Shown: piece after piece, positions 49,801-62,101 of the stretch | Numbering within the stretch: position 1 is the first letter of the stretch | Layout: each line of letters starts with the position of its first letter | Origin: Macrotrachela quadricornifera | Lineage: Eukaryota; Rotifera; Eurotatoria; Philodinida; Philodinidae | Direction: 5' to 3' | Assembly (NCBI GenBank): GCA_022393335.1 | Contig: JAJEKB010000257.1 | Span: forward strand, 1 to 64,000 | Length of the DNA stretch: 64,000 nt | Translations under genes and position numbers: made by a program | The notes under the pieces: generated by a model | The model's database searches: none | Told to the model about the DNA's origin: nothing | Seen by the model: only the letters and a program-made list of their open reading frames with translations

Positions 49801-51612
49801 AAGATGAGTAAGAATGGTTTGTTAGGTAGAACATTATCGTCTTCAGTAGGGAACAGTCATGCATAGCACAACATTGAGTAGGAACCTTTTGCATGAAGGA
49901 ATTTTTTTCTAGAGATCAAATTGAAATTTTCATACGTTCACGGTATGTATTGGATTCAAGAAATTGTGATAAGAATTGATGAGTTATATTAAGTGTATAC
50001 GATCTAGGGTCGGACAATTGGCTTTGTAAGATTCTTCTTGAATCTATTGATTAGAAATGCAAAGTAATACTATAGAATATAATAATGAATAAGGATCTTT
50101 AAGTGTTTTACGTAAATCGCTAACATTGTCATTTTAATTGATCAGCTAGATAATATCTAGTGCAAACCCAACGAACTTCTATGTCAATAGTAGTACAACG
50201 GCATAAATTCGACATGATCGTTAGTTCATGTCAATATCACGACTAACTTCTTTTTCAAAATGGTAACAGAAAATTCAGCATTTCTACCGTGTCTATCATT
50301 ATCATTTGAAATAATTTTCTCTAGTTGGTAGTTCTACGAGGATCATTTGAAGTTCGAATACAGTATCTTGCATGACTATGTTCTAAAACATATCATTATA
50401 AATAGTATATATTTACTGTAACAATGAAATATACGTTTTACAAGAAGGACCATACATTGTTGCATATATTCACTGTAATTCGTTCGATTCCATAAATATA
50501 AGAGACCAAGTAAAACAGCAAAGTAATAAGTCTATCGATGATTTTATTTATTAAAAATAGATTAGTGATGTTTCATCCGCATATTTAGGACAACATCGGA
50601 CATGTATGAGTGAAGGAACAGGTACACAGAGTATATATTTATTTGAAAATGAATCAGAGTCTAGATCTTTCTTAGAATTACTCATAGATATTCAGATTTT
50701 TGAGTAATTCAACGGATAAAATGCAAAAAATGGAATGAATGCTAACTGTAGAATTTTCATTTTTCATGTAGATGATGTAAGTTAGTTTGCAACTCACGCC
50801 ATACAATTGAAATGACCCAATATATTTTGAAAAGAGTAGACGAAATTAAAATAAGATATGGAAATTATGTTTATAACTTTTTCAGATCTTTTCTGTCATT
50901 CTTAGGCCAGACACAATAGAGTACTAGAATCATTTACATGTCTATTGTAGACAAGGATTGACTTCGTGTATAATCATTGACAACATTAATGTCAAATGTT
51001 TTTCTGAAAGCCACCAATGAATTATTAAGATGATGGTGTTGATAGGCCAAAATACAATTGCTTTCTTGTAAATTTTTACAAGCTCGAAGAAACAAATGTC
51101 AGTATTCATTCATCTCAAACATTTGGAAAGTTTGTTTAATAATACCCATCATCTTCTGTGTTATACTAGAGTTTCCATTGAATGAATTATTCGTTAAACT
51201 GTTGAATATTTCTCAATGTAGAAGGCAAACTAGAATCATTTTTGATAAGTGATGGTCAAAACATGGCGTTTTTTATATTTTGAAAAATATTATTTAAATA
51301 CTTGTCGTTAATATGCTGTTAGTGTTTCACTTTCAAAATTTACCACTTTTAAGTAGTTTGTGAGTTATTCTAAGCCAAATAGAAAAAGGAATGAACGCAG
51401 ATCTTGTTTTCATAAATTAAATTTAGAATAATTATCATCCAATTTAGTAGCAGAATATTCATACGCTAACAATATATATTCAATAATTAATTTAAAAAAT
51501 TTTATACATTAGTTTTTTCATAAAATAAAAATTTCAATTTGATAATTTGTCCGTTTTTTTAAAAGTATACGTAAGTTTCATAATAAAATTATGATTCAAG
51601 AAAAGAATTTTT

Positions 51613-52470
51613 TCAAAAGTAATGCGTTACTCCAATAAACAATGCTATTAGTAACAATACGAAAGATGATTTAGTAGTTGATGTTGTCGATGATGTTGAG
51701 GGAGAAAATTTATCATAATCAAATTTTGTCATTAAGTTTTGCTTAAGTTTTTCTATATTATCCATTGAATTACATGCATCACCTTTTTGACATCCTAAAC
51801 TGATTATATCCAATCGAGTTTGATTGTTGAGTAGAAATGTTGTGTCATAACGAAAAAAGTTTACAGTAGCTTCGTCTGAAGGACATGTGGCACAAACATT
51901 TGTTCCTTGTGAATATTCAACGGCAGCAAAACATTGTTGACAATTGGGTAGATCAAGTGAAGGACAATCATCTGTCATATTTGAAGATATAAAACATGAA
52001 TTACTATTAAACGTTTTCGTAGGAACAATCAATTCATTGAATTGTTTTATCTGTTCCACTGTAGGAAATGATGTAGAAATAACACTACGTTTTAAATTTT
52101 CAACAGTATTACAAGGTGTAGAATCCGAAGAACCACAGATGTAAGCAAGATATTTATGAATGATGTATAAACCAGATAATATGTTTACATTAGATTCTGT
52201 TCGCACTGTAACACTATCACGTATAAAACCTAGATTTGAACCATAAAAAACTTCACTTGTCTGATCATTGTACCAGCCAATGTGTACAAAACATCCAGTT
52301 TCAGACGTCACTGTTCGACAATCATTACGAGTTGGTGATGGAAGATTATCGATGGTAATCAAATAGTCAAAATGCATTGAATCACAATCATAACATGGAT
52401 ATGCTAGAAGATATTTCGTATGGAAAAGTAATAATAGACTTAAACAATAATAATAATAGAATAGAGGCAT
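51613..52470 (-). CDS. Secreted Cys-rich protein with GPI-type C-terminus
   Basis: Single exon, 285 residues. The signal peptide MPLFYYYYCLSLLLLFHTKY LLA leads into YPCYDCDSMHF. Two cysteine-rich halves resemble Ly6-like modules. The first runs from CYDCDS to SSDSTPCNTVENL; the second from LPNCQQCFAAVEYSQGTNVC to GCQKGDACNSMDNI, both ending in the C(D/N)x style of Ly6 domains. N-glycosylation sites (NMT, NQT) are present. A Ser/Thr-rich stretch (STSSTTSTTKSS) then precedes a hydrophobic tail (FVLLLIALFIGVTHYF), typical of a GPI signal. No known function; extracellular and membrane-anchored by inference. The neighbouring plus-strand gene starts about 950 bases away. Confidence 0.75.
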   Translation of the reverse strand: MPLFYYYYCLSLLLLFHTKYLLAYPCYDCDSMHFDYLITIDNLPSPTRNDCRTVTSETGCFVHIGWYNDQTSEVFYGSNLGFIRDSVTVRTESNVNILSGLYIIHKYLAYICGSSDSTPCNTVENLKRSVISTSFPTVEQIKQFNELIVPTKTFNSNSCFISSNMTDDCPSLDLPNCQQCFAAVEYSQGTNVCATCPSDEATVNFFRYDTTFLLNNQTRLDIISLGCQKGDACNSMDNIEKLKQNLMTKFDYDKFSPSTSSTTSTTKSSFVLLLIALFIGVTHYF

Positions 52471-53424
52471 TGTTGCAAGTAGACTTCTGTTTGTGACAGA
52501 TAAGAAGAATTTTTACATACTTAGTTTTATCTTGAAAAATCAACAGAGAGCAAACAGTTTATTTTTATTCATTGTAACAAATATAAAAACAATATTATCT
52601 CGAACAAATATCTGGTTACTTCTTTAATTTCGTCGTTTTGAAAATACAACATCAACAACAAAAAACATCGAAAAAGATGTAGTTCTAGTCTTCAATATAC
52701 CATGCTAGAATATTGTTTCTATGATTCTTTTAATTAATGACATATTGAAATTTATTTTGCATCTTTTGAATAATTTGTAATATAATATTAGAATGATGTT
52801 AAATTTATCACAAATATAAACGCATGAGCGACACGATATAAAGTATGATAAGATATTTCTTTAATAGATACAGAACAAATATGGCCAATTTAAAAAATTT
52901 TTTTTCGAATATAGAATGTATCTAAATCTAAAAATTATTTATTATCAATTGAATCAAGGTCAACTGATGTTTTTGTTACCATATAATATATTTTACATTA
53001 GGTGTTTCTTGCATAGAATGATTTTTTTCTATTCTATAGTTTCATACAAAGAATAAAAAGAAAGAGAGAAATATAGTATGACCATCAATCGAAATCATTC
53101 GATTCATAGTTTTACACATATGCTATTTTATAGATTAAGAGAGACTATTGTTTACAAATATATAGGTATCCAATAAAATAAAAAACATATATGTATCATA
53201 TTCTTTCTCCATATTACTTTCGAATGTATTTTTCATTAGATACATTTTCTTCATAGACCATTTTGTATATAAAAAAAAAACGAGTAGAATTCATTTACAA
53301 ATGACAACTGTTTCTTTTTGTCAGCAGTTGTTTTGTATTAAAATAGATTTGTAGACTATAAACAACGCTGATATCTGTAAAACATACATTGTAACAAAAT
53401 ATATCCTGTGTATTATGCAATAAA
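52471..53424. promoter_or_regulatory. Divergent upstream region between two membrane-protein genes
   Basis: About 950 AT-rich bases between two outward-facing genes (GPI-type protein, -; single-pass protein, +), so both promoters lie here. I see no coding frame and no defined factor site. Confidence 0.45.
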
Positions 53425-54329
53425 ATGAGTACAAGTAGTATGTTGAAAGAAAATACTACAAGTATTGATGAATTATTTTTAACAAATTATGATACTAAAG
53501 GTGCTATGATATATATTATTATTGTTCTTCTTTGGTATTCTGTTGGTATTGTATTTATGTTAGGAATGCAAATGTTAACTCATTCTGAAGAAATTGAAGA
53601 TACAGCACGACGTCGAACAAAATTTTTAATACGAGATTTACGTGATCATAATAATACAAAAGAAATCTTAGGTAAAATTATTTCATATTCAAATAATTAA
53701 TATCTTAAATTTTAGAAGAATTAGTCGATAAACAAAATCGAGATCGACTTTGGGATATTTATTTGGGAACAACTTGGGATACAAAACAACATTTAACTCA
53801 TGCTGAAACTATTCGTATTCGTCATATTGAAAAACAATTAGCTACAATCAAAAGAAATCAACAATTAACACATGATACACTTTTACCTTCAACAAATACT
53901 ATACGTTATATTCGTTGTCGTTCAGATTATCGATCAAATTTATCTCAATTATCAACTAGCGCAACATCTAATCTTCGACGTCGTTCATCATTCGATCAAC
54001 AAACACTTGATCAATGGAAAAAACTTGCTAATCAATCGAAACCCTACGAACAATTACCATTAACAATTCGTAAATATTTTCGACGTAATACAAAAAAACC
54101 ACTAATATCTGAAACTAAACTTTCAAATACAATTATTTCAACAATAAACAATGAACACAATGATCATATATCATTATCAAATCAATTTCCAAAACTTTCA
54201 CATGGACATACAGTATCTGATTTATCAACAATAACATCAATAAATGATGAACGGCATAATCCTTATCTAAGTTATTTTTATATTTCATCAAATCAACCAA
54301 TAATTATAACACCTGAATTTCTTCCATAA
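53425..54329 (+). CDS. Small single-pass membrane protein, possibly KCNE-like
   Basis: Two exons, 53425-53671 and 53716-54329, with a 44-base intron in phase 1; 286 residues. A short N-terminus has a potential N-glycosylation site (NTT), followed by one transmembrane helix (GAMIYIIIVLLWYSVGIVFM). A juxtamembrane region TARRRTKFLIRDLRDHNNTK and NRDRLWDIYLGTTWD follows. A short N-glycosylated N-terminus, single helix and charged segment with a W-aromatic motif recall KCNE potassium-channel beta subunits, but the match is weak and the cytosolic tail (about 230 residues, Ser/Arg rich) is longer than in KCNE proteins. An uncharacterised membrane protein is equally possible. Confidence 0.65.
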
Positions 54330-54766
54330 TAATCATAAATCTTCAGTAAATTTTTCTTATAATTTTTTTGCGCAAAACGAAAAAGAAATTGATTCAAATT
54401 AAACAAACAAAAAAAAATTTATAGGTTCGACAAATACAGAGAAAATCAACAAAAATGCAGCGCGCAAATGGACGGAGCAAAAGAAAAAGTACATATATGA
54501 ATAAATGCCCATACGAATGGCGCCATACATACAATATACAAAATCAAGATCGAACATAAACACACATACATACACACACACACCAAAAGATTATTCGAAA
54601 CAAAAAAAAAATCAAGATTAGCCAAAGAGACTTTCAAAGAAATCATTAACTAGGAAGCGTTCGTGATTCAACATGCGACTGAATATTATCACTGTTGGAG
54701 AGACAGAGACATCAATTGGATAAAAAGAGAGAAGACAAAAAAAAAACGCAAAAGATAAACAACAAA
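54330..54766. other. Spacer between converging 3' ends
   Basis: Holds the 3' UTRs of the single-pass protein gene (+) and the RBPMS/cpo gene (-). Open frames on the minus strand here (54399-54646) overlap each other in a CA-rich tract and are not supported. Confidence 0.55.
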
Positions 54767-54982
54767 TTATTGACGTCGTAAACGTTTTATATTATTATCC
54801 GATGTTGATAAATTTTCATCCATAGAACGTTTGAGTAATAATTGTTGTTTTTCAACTAAATCAACAATAGTCACTGGTTGTTGTTGGTGGTTACTAAGAG
54901 CAGAAAGGACTTGTTGTTTATCATTTGTTGATATAGTTGATGAAGTTGAGGAAGAGTCATCATGTGAATCACACGCTGATTG
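54767..54982 (-). other. In-frame open extension after the RBPMS TGA stop
   Basis: After TGA CAA the same frame stays open for 71 codons to TAA at 54767. It reads QSACDSHDDSSSTSSTISTN, then VTIVDLVEKQQLLLKRSMDE and ends NNIKRLRRQ. Composition and codon use look like protein. A strong pyrimidine-rich acceptor (TCCTTTCTGCTCTTAG) lies inside it, before 54893, and would join the previous exon in the right phase. So this is either stop-codon readthrough sequence or, from 54893, an alternative last exon. Confidence 0.6.
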
Positions 54983-56891
54983 TCAAAGAGCTTTTCCTGG
55001 CCTTAATATAATAGAAAACAAAAAAAATTTCAAATTATTTTACTAAAAATAATTTCTTACAAAGCAAATGACATATTTTTAAAATCATGTTCAGGAAAAC
55101 CAGTTAAAAATAATGTTGAACAACCACCATTTAATTGTCCATTAGCAGCTGCAACAGCTACAGCTTGATTTGATTGTTGTAATTGAGTCATACCTGTTGT
55201 TGCTTGCATTGGATGACCCAAACTCTATTTATATACAAATAAAAAACAAAGAAATAAATATAAAAGATAAATATATGTGCATAGAGATTGTGTCACAAGC
55301 AAATTTGTGCATTAGAACAAATAGGAAATAAATATAAAAATGCGCACGCGCGCGCATATCGACGAACGATTGATAAAGAAGATAAAAAGTACGAAAATAA
55401 GAACAAAACATTTGTCTTTATTTTGTCTTTCCATTATGATCATACACACGAATAAATATTAAAAAAAAATAGTGAGTGAAATGTAATAAATAAACTTCTC
55501 ATACGCTCCTGTGTCATATTGATTTCTTTGTTTAATAGTGTATACGCGCGCGTGTATGTGAAAAAGGTTGTTTGTTTGGAGCTGTGTCGAATATAGAGTA
55601 AGAAAAATAAAACAAATTGACACTATTTGTGCCAGTGGTCGGTGATCGATTGGCTAATAGTGGAGAGATTTTTCTGTTCGATACTGATTTATAAATGCTT
55701 TTCGAAACATCGATACTTACATACACAAATATACTCTATCAGCTCATCAACTTAAATAATATATACGAAGGAAATTTGCCTGTTTTTAATAGAGATTTTT
55801 TAAATTCAAATTAACGAAACCTACCATTGGTGGACCATGAAGAGCAGTATGTAATAAAGCTGGATGATGAAGACCAGCTGGACCTAAGTCAAATGTTAAT
55901 GGTTGTCCCCAAGCTTCAGTTGGAAAGAAAGCGGCACCAAGTTCTTCTAGAAAAATAATAAAAATTTGATATAAAAGATATTTTATTGAAAATAATAAAG
56001 AAAAATATCATACGTGGGATTTGAATAAATTGTTGAGTTGCAGCTGCTAATGGATTTTGACTTGGATGTTTAGGTTTTTGAACTTTAGTATTCGATTTAG
56101 CAAATTCAAGTCGAAGTGTTGCTGGAAGATCAGGATCAAATCGAACTCCCTATATAATCAAAACATCAATAGAAAATTAAAAAATAATATTGTTTTTTCA
56201 TTACTGTAAGTTCTTGTTTAGCTGTTTCAGCATCAACACGACTGGAAAATGTGACAAATCCAACAGGTGATAAATTTTTACCATTTTTATTTGTTACTTT
56301 CAATAGACTTCCTTCATAACCCTAAATAATAAAAAATACATAATAACCATATCGGTCATACTTGTCCTATTCAATTGTATATTTGATCAGTCAATAGACA
56401 AGTCTCTAATGACTAACGCTTCTTTCTCTGTCTGTCAATCAAATTTACGCAAATGATGTGTTATAAAAGGTAAAACAGTCTAGTTGACATATCTACTAGG
56501 TAAGTGTGACATGAATATAAAATATCTTATTAAAGACAGTAAAAAAAACTAATTGTATAAATAATTTACCTTAAATCCTCGAAATAGAAGATAGAGTTCT
56601 CGTGGTTTAGCATCCATTGGTAAACCGGATACGAATAAAGTCCGAACCTAAAAATAAATCATATCAATTTGAATTAATTGTTATATTAAATTTAAACAAT
56701 AATCTTTCTTATTTTTCTTTATGAAGATCAATCATTATTTCATCATATTAGTATATAAACACATTCACACATACCGGTCGTCTGTACACCAGATGCATCT
56801 TATCACTATTTGAACGAGGTACTTTTTTGTTGGTACTAATATTCGTGCTAATAGTTGCACTTCCATTGTCGACTGTTGTTTCATGTGTCAT
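54983..56891 (-). CDS. RBPMS: RBPMS / couch potato RNA-binding protein, proximal-start isoform
   Basis: Seven exons in consistent phase: 56891 to about 56775, 56647-56570, 56321-56205, 56149-56014, 55946-55825, 55224-55061 and 55001-54983. One RRM of the RBPMS/cpo/MEC-8 type: [20 protein letters not shown] (RNP2), [38 protein letters not shown] (RNP1) and [20 protein letters not shown]. Family members bind CAC-type RNA motifs as dimers and control splicing and mRNA fate in neurons and muscle. After the [15 protein letters not shown] and a Gln/Ala-rich region follow. [20 protein letters not shown] resembles the start of a second RRM and then stops. The proximal exon starts [16 protein letters not shown] and ends VYRRP, spliced in phase 0 to VRTLF. 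The first in-frame stop is TGA (54983-54985), after LPGKAL. Confidence 0.9.
55340..55358. repeat. Alternating purine-pyrimidine CG-rich tract
   Basis: TGCGCACGCGCGCGCATA within an RBPMS/cpo intron (55225-55824), with a similar TACGCGCGCGTGTATG at about 55543-55558. Unusual in an AT-rich, CpG-poor region and of Z-DNA type. Confidence 0.6.
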
Positions 56892-57234
56892 CTCTTTTAC
56901 TAGTATGCTTTTATGTATGTGTATGACAGTCGAGCTGATGATGATGAAAATCTAGTTATATGTTGATCAATAGCGCGAAAGAAAGAAAGAGAGATCGAAA
57001 AAAAAGCAAACGAGTGACACACTTGAAGTGAACAGTTCTTCCTAATTGAGAAATGAAGAGCAATGATGCGAATGGAGACGACAAGTGACGACAACTAAGA
57101 GAGAAAAAGATTGAGAAAAAGAGAGAAAAATACGAGATGAAAAAAAAATGTTGTTTATACAATCAATAACGGCGAGAACAAGAGATGTTGCGTGTGTTGA
57201 TCTAACTTGCATATGCGCATCAGGTGTGTCGGTG

Positions 57235-57266
<32 letters not shown>

Positions 57267-60200
57267 CTTATGCTTTTCAATTAGTTGATGAGAGACATAA
57301 GAGTAAAAGAAAAAAATAGATTTTCTCTTTCATAAAGAAAAATATAACCAGGGCAAAAAAAAGGATTTACTGCTTCTGGTTAGACTCACCTCTGGCTTAC
57401 ACGACAACGATGATGACGATGGCATTGTCGTGCACATACATATACACTTCAAAAGGCTTTTACGGCAAAAAGAAGAAAAACAGACGACGATGATGGCAAA
57501 GAAGAGGTCTTTGTTCGAACTAATTGAATTTCATGGATCAATACTTGAAAAAGAATAGATATACAACGTGTCTATATATGTTTGGTACTATTAAATAGAC
57601 AGAAGGACAAAAAGTAAAGGAAGAAGAGTCGATAAAGAACGAGTACATAAAATCATTTGCTTTTTTTTTCGCTCTTTTCTTTTTCTTTTTTTTTTTATTA
57701 TTTGCTACCGTATTGATGCATTTTCAAAATTCCACTTCTCAAATCATAAAACAAAAAAGTAAAACATTGTAATCAAAGGTTACTTGGCATGCGATAGATG
57801 TAGTACCATACATCATGTAATACGAGAAGATCAAGTTAATTTTTTTTTGTTTGTTTCAAACTCAAGACAACAGACTACGTTCGTGATAGATTAACAAAAG
57901 GTCTTTGTTATATAAAATATCTTAAACAAAAAAAAATTTTTTTTTCCATTTTGCTGGAACAATTCATAATGATGTATATTTGCGGTTCAGTACATTTTTC
58001 TTTCGATCATATATAACAACGATAGCGTGACTAATTATGTCCGAAACAAGATTGCATGATAACATAGCCGTACTATTCTCAACTCGACTAAAAGCTTTTT
58101 TTCTTTCTATTTCGATGTCATAGTCTCCACATGTATACATGTTCATTGTTCGACATATTGAGTCGATCGATACTAAAAGTATATTTTTCCTATATTTTTG
58201 TATATTTAGACGAACGAAACAATCTGTATATACATATTTATCTTAATCATTATCCAGGGAGTACTTGTCTTTATCTAGGGATAATTTGATATTTACCAGA
58301 CTTTTCTTCTTGTTGTCGAGGTGCAGCAACAAATCACACACACACACACACACAAAGCAGTGAATAGAAAGTGATGGTATTATGAAAAAAAAGCAGTAAA
58401 AAAAATTGTCGGATCGAAATCCGATTGGTCCCTCTAGCTACAAGACAAAATGACTTTTCTGTTTATATTGATAAGTGTTCATCGTGTTTATATGTATACA
58501 CATACATATATATATGTATGCGTACGTGGTGTTGGTAGTAGTGCATAAGCTCCATCAACTATAAGTGCTGCAAAAGGTTACGTGCTAATCATATGTGTAG
58601 TAATGTGTATAATTTTTACATTAAAACTCAAATGTGTTTAAATTCTTTTTGTCTACTTACTTCATTTAGTTCGTCAGTAGAACTTTTCATTTTGTAGCAA
58701 TGACTACAATAGACAGTACATAATAGGACAAATTGATAGCTATATACAGACATGAACGAAACAATCTCTATTCTCACTTCTTCGTTTTTTTTTTCTTTCT
58801 TTCTATCTATTCACTGCAGCAATCAATATAAATGTATATGTTCAATAACGATTGAAAAGAGAAGACGATAGTAAAGGTATGTAGTGTTGGTCGGTCGTTT
58901 GCCGCCACCATCACTGTAGTCGCATCATCATATCAATTTAAATAGGTAACGCGAGAGGAGCAAAAAAAAATGCGATTGCACACTCTCGCTTCATTTTCAA
59001 TGAATAAGAGAAAGAAAAGATCAAGAAAAAACGATAGAAAGTTCTTCGTTTTCTTCTTTTCCCTTGGCACTTTACCACGTCTTCCGTCGAACATTATACA
59101 AAAAAAAAAGAAGAAAATAAATTTTTTAAATGCATAAAATGAAGAAAAAAAAATAGGAACCGGAAATCACTTGGTAAAAAGAAAGAGCGAGAGAGAGAGT
59201 GAGACAAGAGATCGATCGGAACGAAGGAATGGTCCGATCACTTGTCATATATAGAAAAAAGTTTAATGTACCCTCAAGTGACTACAACCAAATGGCCGTC
59301 TGTAATCGGAAACACTTTTCATTCAGGTAGACAAAAAAAATGATTAAATAACGGTCGAATAGTCATTCGATGGTCTAGAACACTTGGTATTTATTAATGA
59401 ATTTTGTCAATGGAACGAAACGAAATCGAAAATCGATCTGTATCAATGTTGTTCGCATCTGTTTAATGATAGTCTTTATGGCACACTCACATACTCATAT
59501 ATTGATCTCATTTTAAAAATTGACATTTAGCGAGATTGATTGATTAAAATACTGTGCTTCTTTATTGATATATCTAACAATAGATGTCGATAATTGTTGG
59601 ATAAATTTAGAAATAATGACTGAAACTTTCCTTACTGATAAACTCGTATTGCATTAAGAAAAACTACATTTATCATTATCTTTTAATAGTTTGTTTTGGA
59701 TTTTTAACAAGTTTTCTCATATTCTATTCATAACAACTAATGAAAATCATCAAAGTAAATAACAAGAAGTACTATTATCTTTGTATTAATAAAAAAAAAA
59801 CTCCTTCTATCTATATATACAATGCTAAATGTATCTATATTCTTCGAGTAAAAGAAAGGCATAAGAATATTATTGATAACATATATATAATGTCAATAAA
59901 ACATCAATCTAGCTGGGAACAAACAATATTTAACAAAAGATCGTATATTCAATAATCAGTCACGATATTTGCTGTTAATTTAACTGTAAAAATATTTATG
60001 TATTATATATATATATTAGTATATTCTTACCTAGGATCCGTTCCATTTACACTATTATTCGTGTCTCCATTGAGAATAATTGGTTCCATTACAAATAATG
60101 TAGAAAGTGATACAGTTTTTATATGTGTATGTTTGCTATTTCTGCTTTCTTATTTGTATGTATGCTATATTCCCGTGTACAAAAGAGACATAAGAAAAAA

Positions 60201-62101
60201 ACGAGAGAACAAAGACTATACAAATGGAATTATCGAAATAAGTATTTTTTTTCTTGTTATTTCATTGTCTTATTATGAAAAGAAAAAAAAAAGAGGAGAG
60301 TGTCTTTCTCATGTACTATAATTGTAATTCCATATGATTTATATTGTTCATCTCTTTTGTTTCAATCATATACATGAACTTTCTTTTATATTTCCATTTC
60401 AAAGTAAAATATTGCCCACAGGTAATACAGTCATGAGTTAGTGTCAATTTCAGTCATAGAATCAACGCCATCACATTAACTAGTGTGCGTTATTCTCTTT
60501 TTCTCTCATCCACTCGACGATTCGACAAGTGTCTACTAGTAGCAACAGCACGGCTATAATAATTGCCTGTATATTTTCAATAAGAATAATGTATTTCTTT
60601 TTTTTTTCTTCTTCTTCTTCTTCTTCTCTTTCTCCTTCTACTTTCATTGTCGTCAATAGATTGAATGAATAAGTCAAAAGTGTGATCATTATTATTATTT
60701 TCAAGCAAATTATTATCTTCCGGGTGAAAGAAAAAGCAAAAACCAATTTCTTTTTTTTTCTATAATATCACTGTAACTGTTTTCATTTTATCGATTTGAT
60801 GCATTTATGATGAATAGTTCCCTTGTGTAATAATAATAATAATAATGATGAGTAAAAAATGACATAGAAATACGTGTGAATCGCCAATGGGACAAGAAGA
60901 AAAACGATTTTCTTTTCTATTATAAGAAATGCATCTTTATCATCATCACGTTTTACTTCTATTTTATTATTCGTTTATTCAATCGCTACAAAGAACAGCT
61001 GTGTGCTCTAGTAATTAGTATATGGTCCATCGGATCTTCCGTCTTTCAGCCCATTAACTGCATATGCTTGACACATACTCAATAATGTAATAAGAAGAAA
61101 ATGTCGACGATCAATATGGATCGTCATTCGTGCGTGAACTCTCTAGTAGACATACACACTACGATCTTTGACAATTTTTTTTATTATAAGCAGCAAATAT
61201 ATATATATATATGTTTACACAGACATAGGTTTCTTCTACAATGAGCAAGTCATATAACGAAAAAAAGGTTAATGTCTTGTGCCTATTCTCATCTTACTTG
61301 CTCGTAGGTCCATAGGCTAACATTGGCAACATCTGCATCGTTCTTTGACAATGTATAAGAAACGTATATAAGATCGATAAAAAATAAGACGAAGCAAGTG
61401 AAATGTAAAATGAAAATGAGAGCGTATTAAAAGAAAAAAGACGATAAAACAAAAAAATTTCTCTTTTGTCTAAAAGTTTCAAATTAGTTCATTTGCAAAG
61501 TTTATATACATGTTTGCATGTCAACTAAGCATTGCTTTTATTCCCTTGTCTATATTATTAATTTGTTTTTCTGATTGGAAGGAAAAAAGAGAAAAGAAAT
61601 TTCAATATCTAGATCGATCATCATTGTCTTTATTCACGAGTTGTTTATTCAATCTTGCGAACAACGACGATGACTGATTGATTAAAACATCAATGATTTC
61701 AGAGTGGAAACTAACTTTGTTAGCTCTCCCCGATCGAAGTAGAATGCCCGAACAATGTCACTTTATCCGAAACAATTAATAGAGACGATGATCGACAACA
61801 AGCTTAATAAGTCTCTAGTATTTTTTATAATAAGAATGCTACTGTTATGCTGTTGAATCGATCAGAATAATCAACGATTAGAATCTTGTCATGTGTGTAT
61901 GCATATATAAAAGAAAGATGATGAGATGAAGAAAAGAAAAAAAAAGAACAGAAGGACAGACAACAAGATAAACAAATAAGACAGAACAATTAGAGACCGA
62001 ACTATGCCAGGTGGTGATCTCCTTATTGTTACTAATGTAAAGATATTAATCTAATCATATATCTAATGTAAAAACTTCATATTGTCTTTTACTTTGCTTA
62101 C
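56892..62101 (-). other. Large 5' intron of RBPMS/cpo (distal isoform)
   Basis: About 5.2 kb between the distal exon donor (62101) and the proximal first exon. No further coding exon is supported. It contains TA/TATG repeats (57236-57265, 58493-58520, 61197-61212), a CA repeat (58335-58354), a TTC repeat (60608-60634) and a GATCGATC site. Frames at 57964-58146, 59740-59955, 59998-60321 and 60480-60746 show no protein features. The part just upstream of 56891 must contain the proximal promoter. Confidence 0.6.
58335..58354. repeat. CA dinucleotide microsatellite
   Basis: About ten CA units in the large 5' intron of RBPMS/cpo. Confidence 0.85.

Larger units (their letters stand above)
47596..51612. 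other. Gene-poor region with repeat debris
   Basis: About 4 kb with no intact gene. It includes the tropomodulin promoter side (47596-47900), a long inverted repeat (49275-49800) and a possible gene remnant (49060-49305). The rest is AT-rich without recognisable frames; the frame at 51058-51252 (+) has no supporting features. This is the most likely place in the window for decayed transposable elements. Confidence 0.55.

Noticed and set aside
60480..60746. 88-residue minus-strand frame with Glu/Lys run
   Set aside because: Produced by a TTC microsatellite inside the large RBPMS/cpo intron; no splice or family support.
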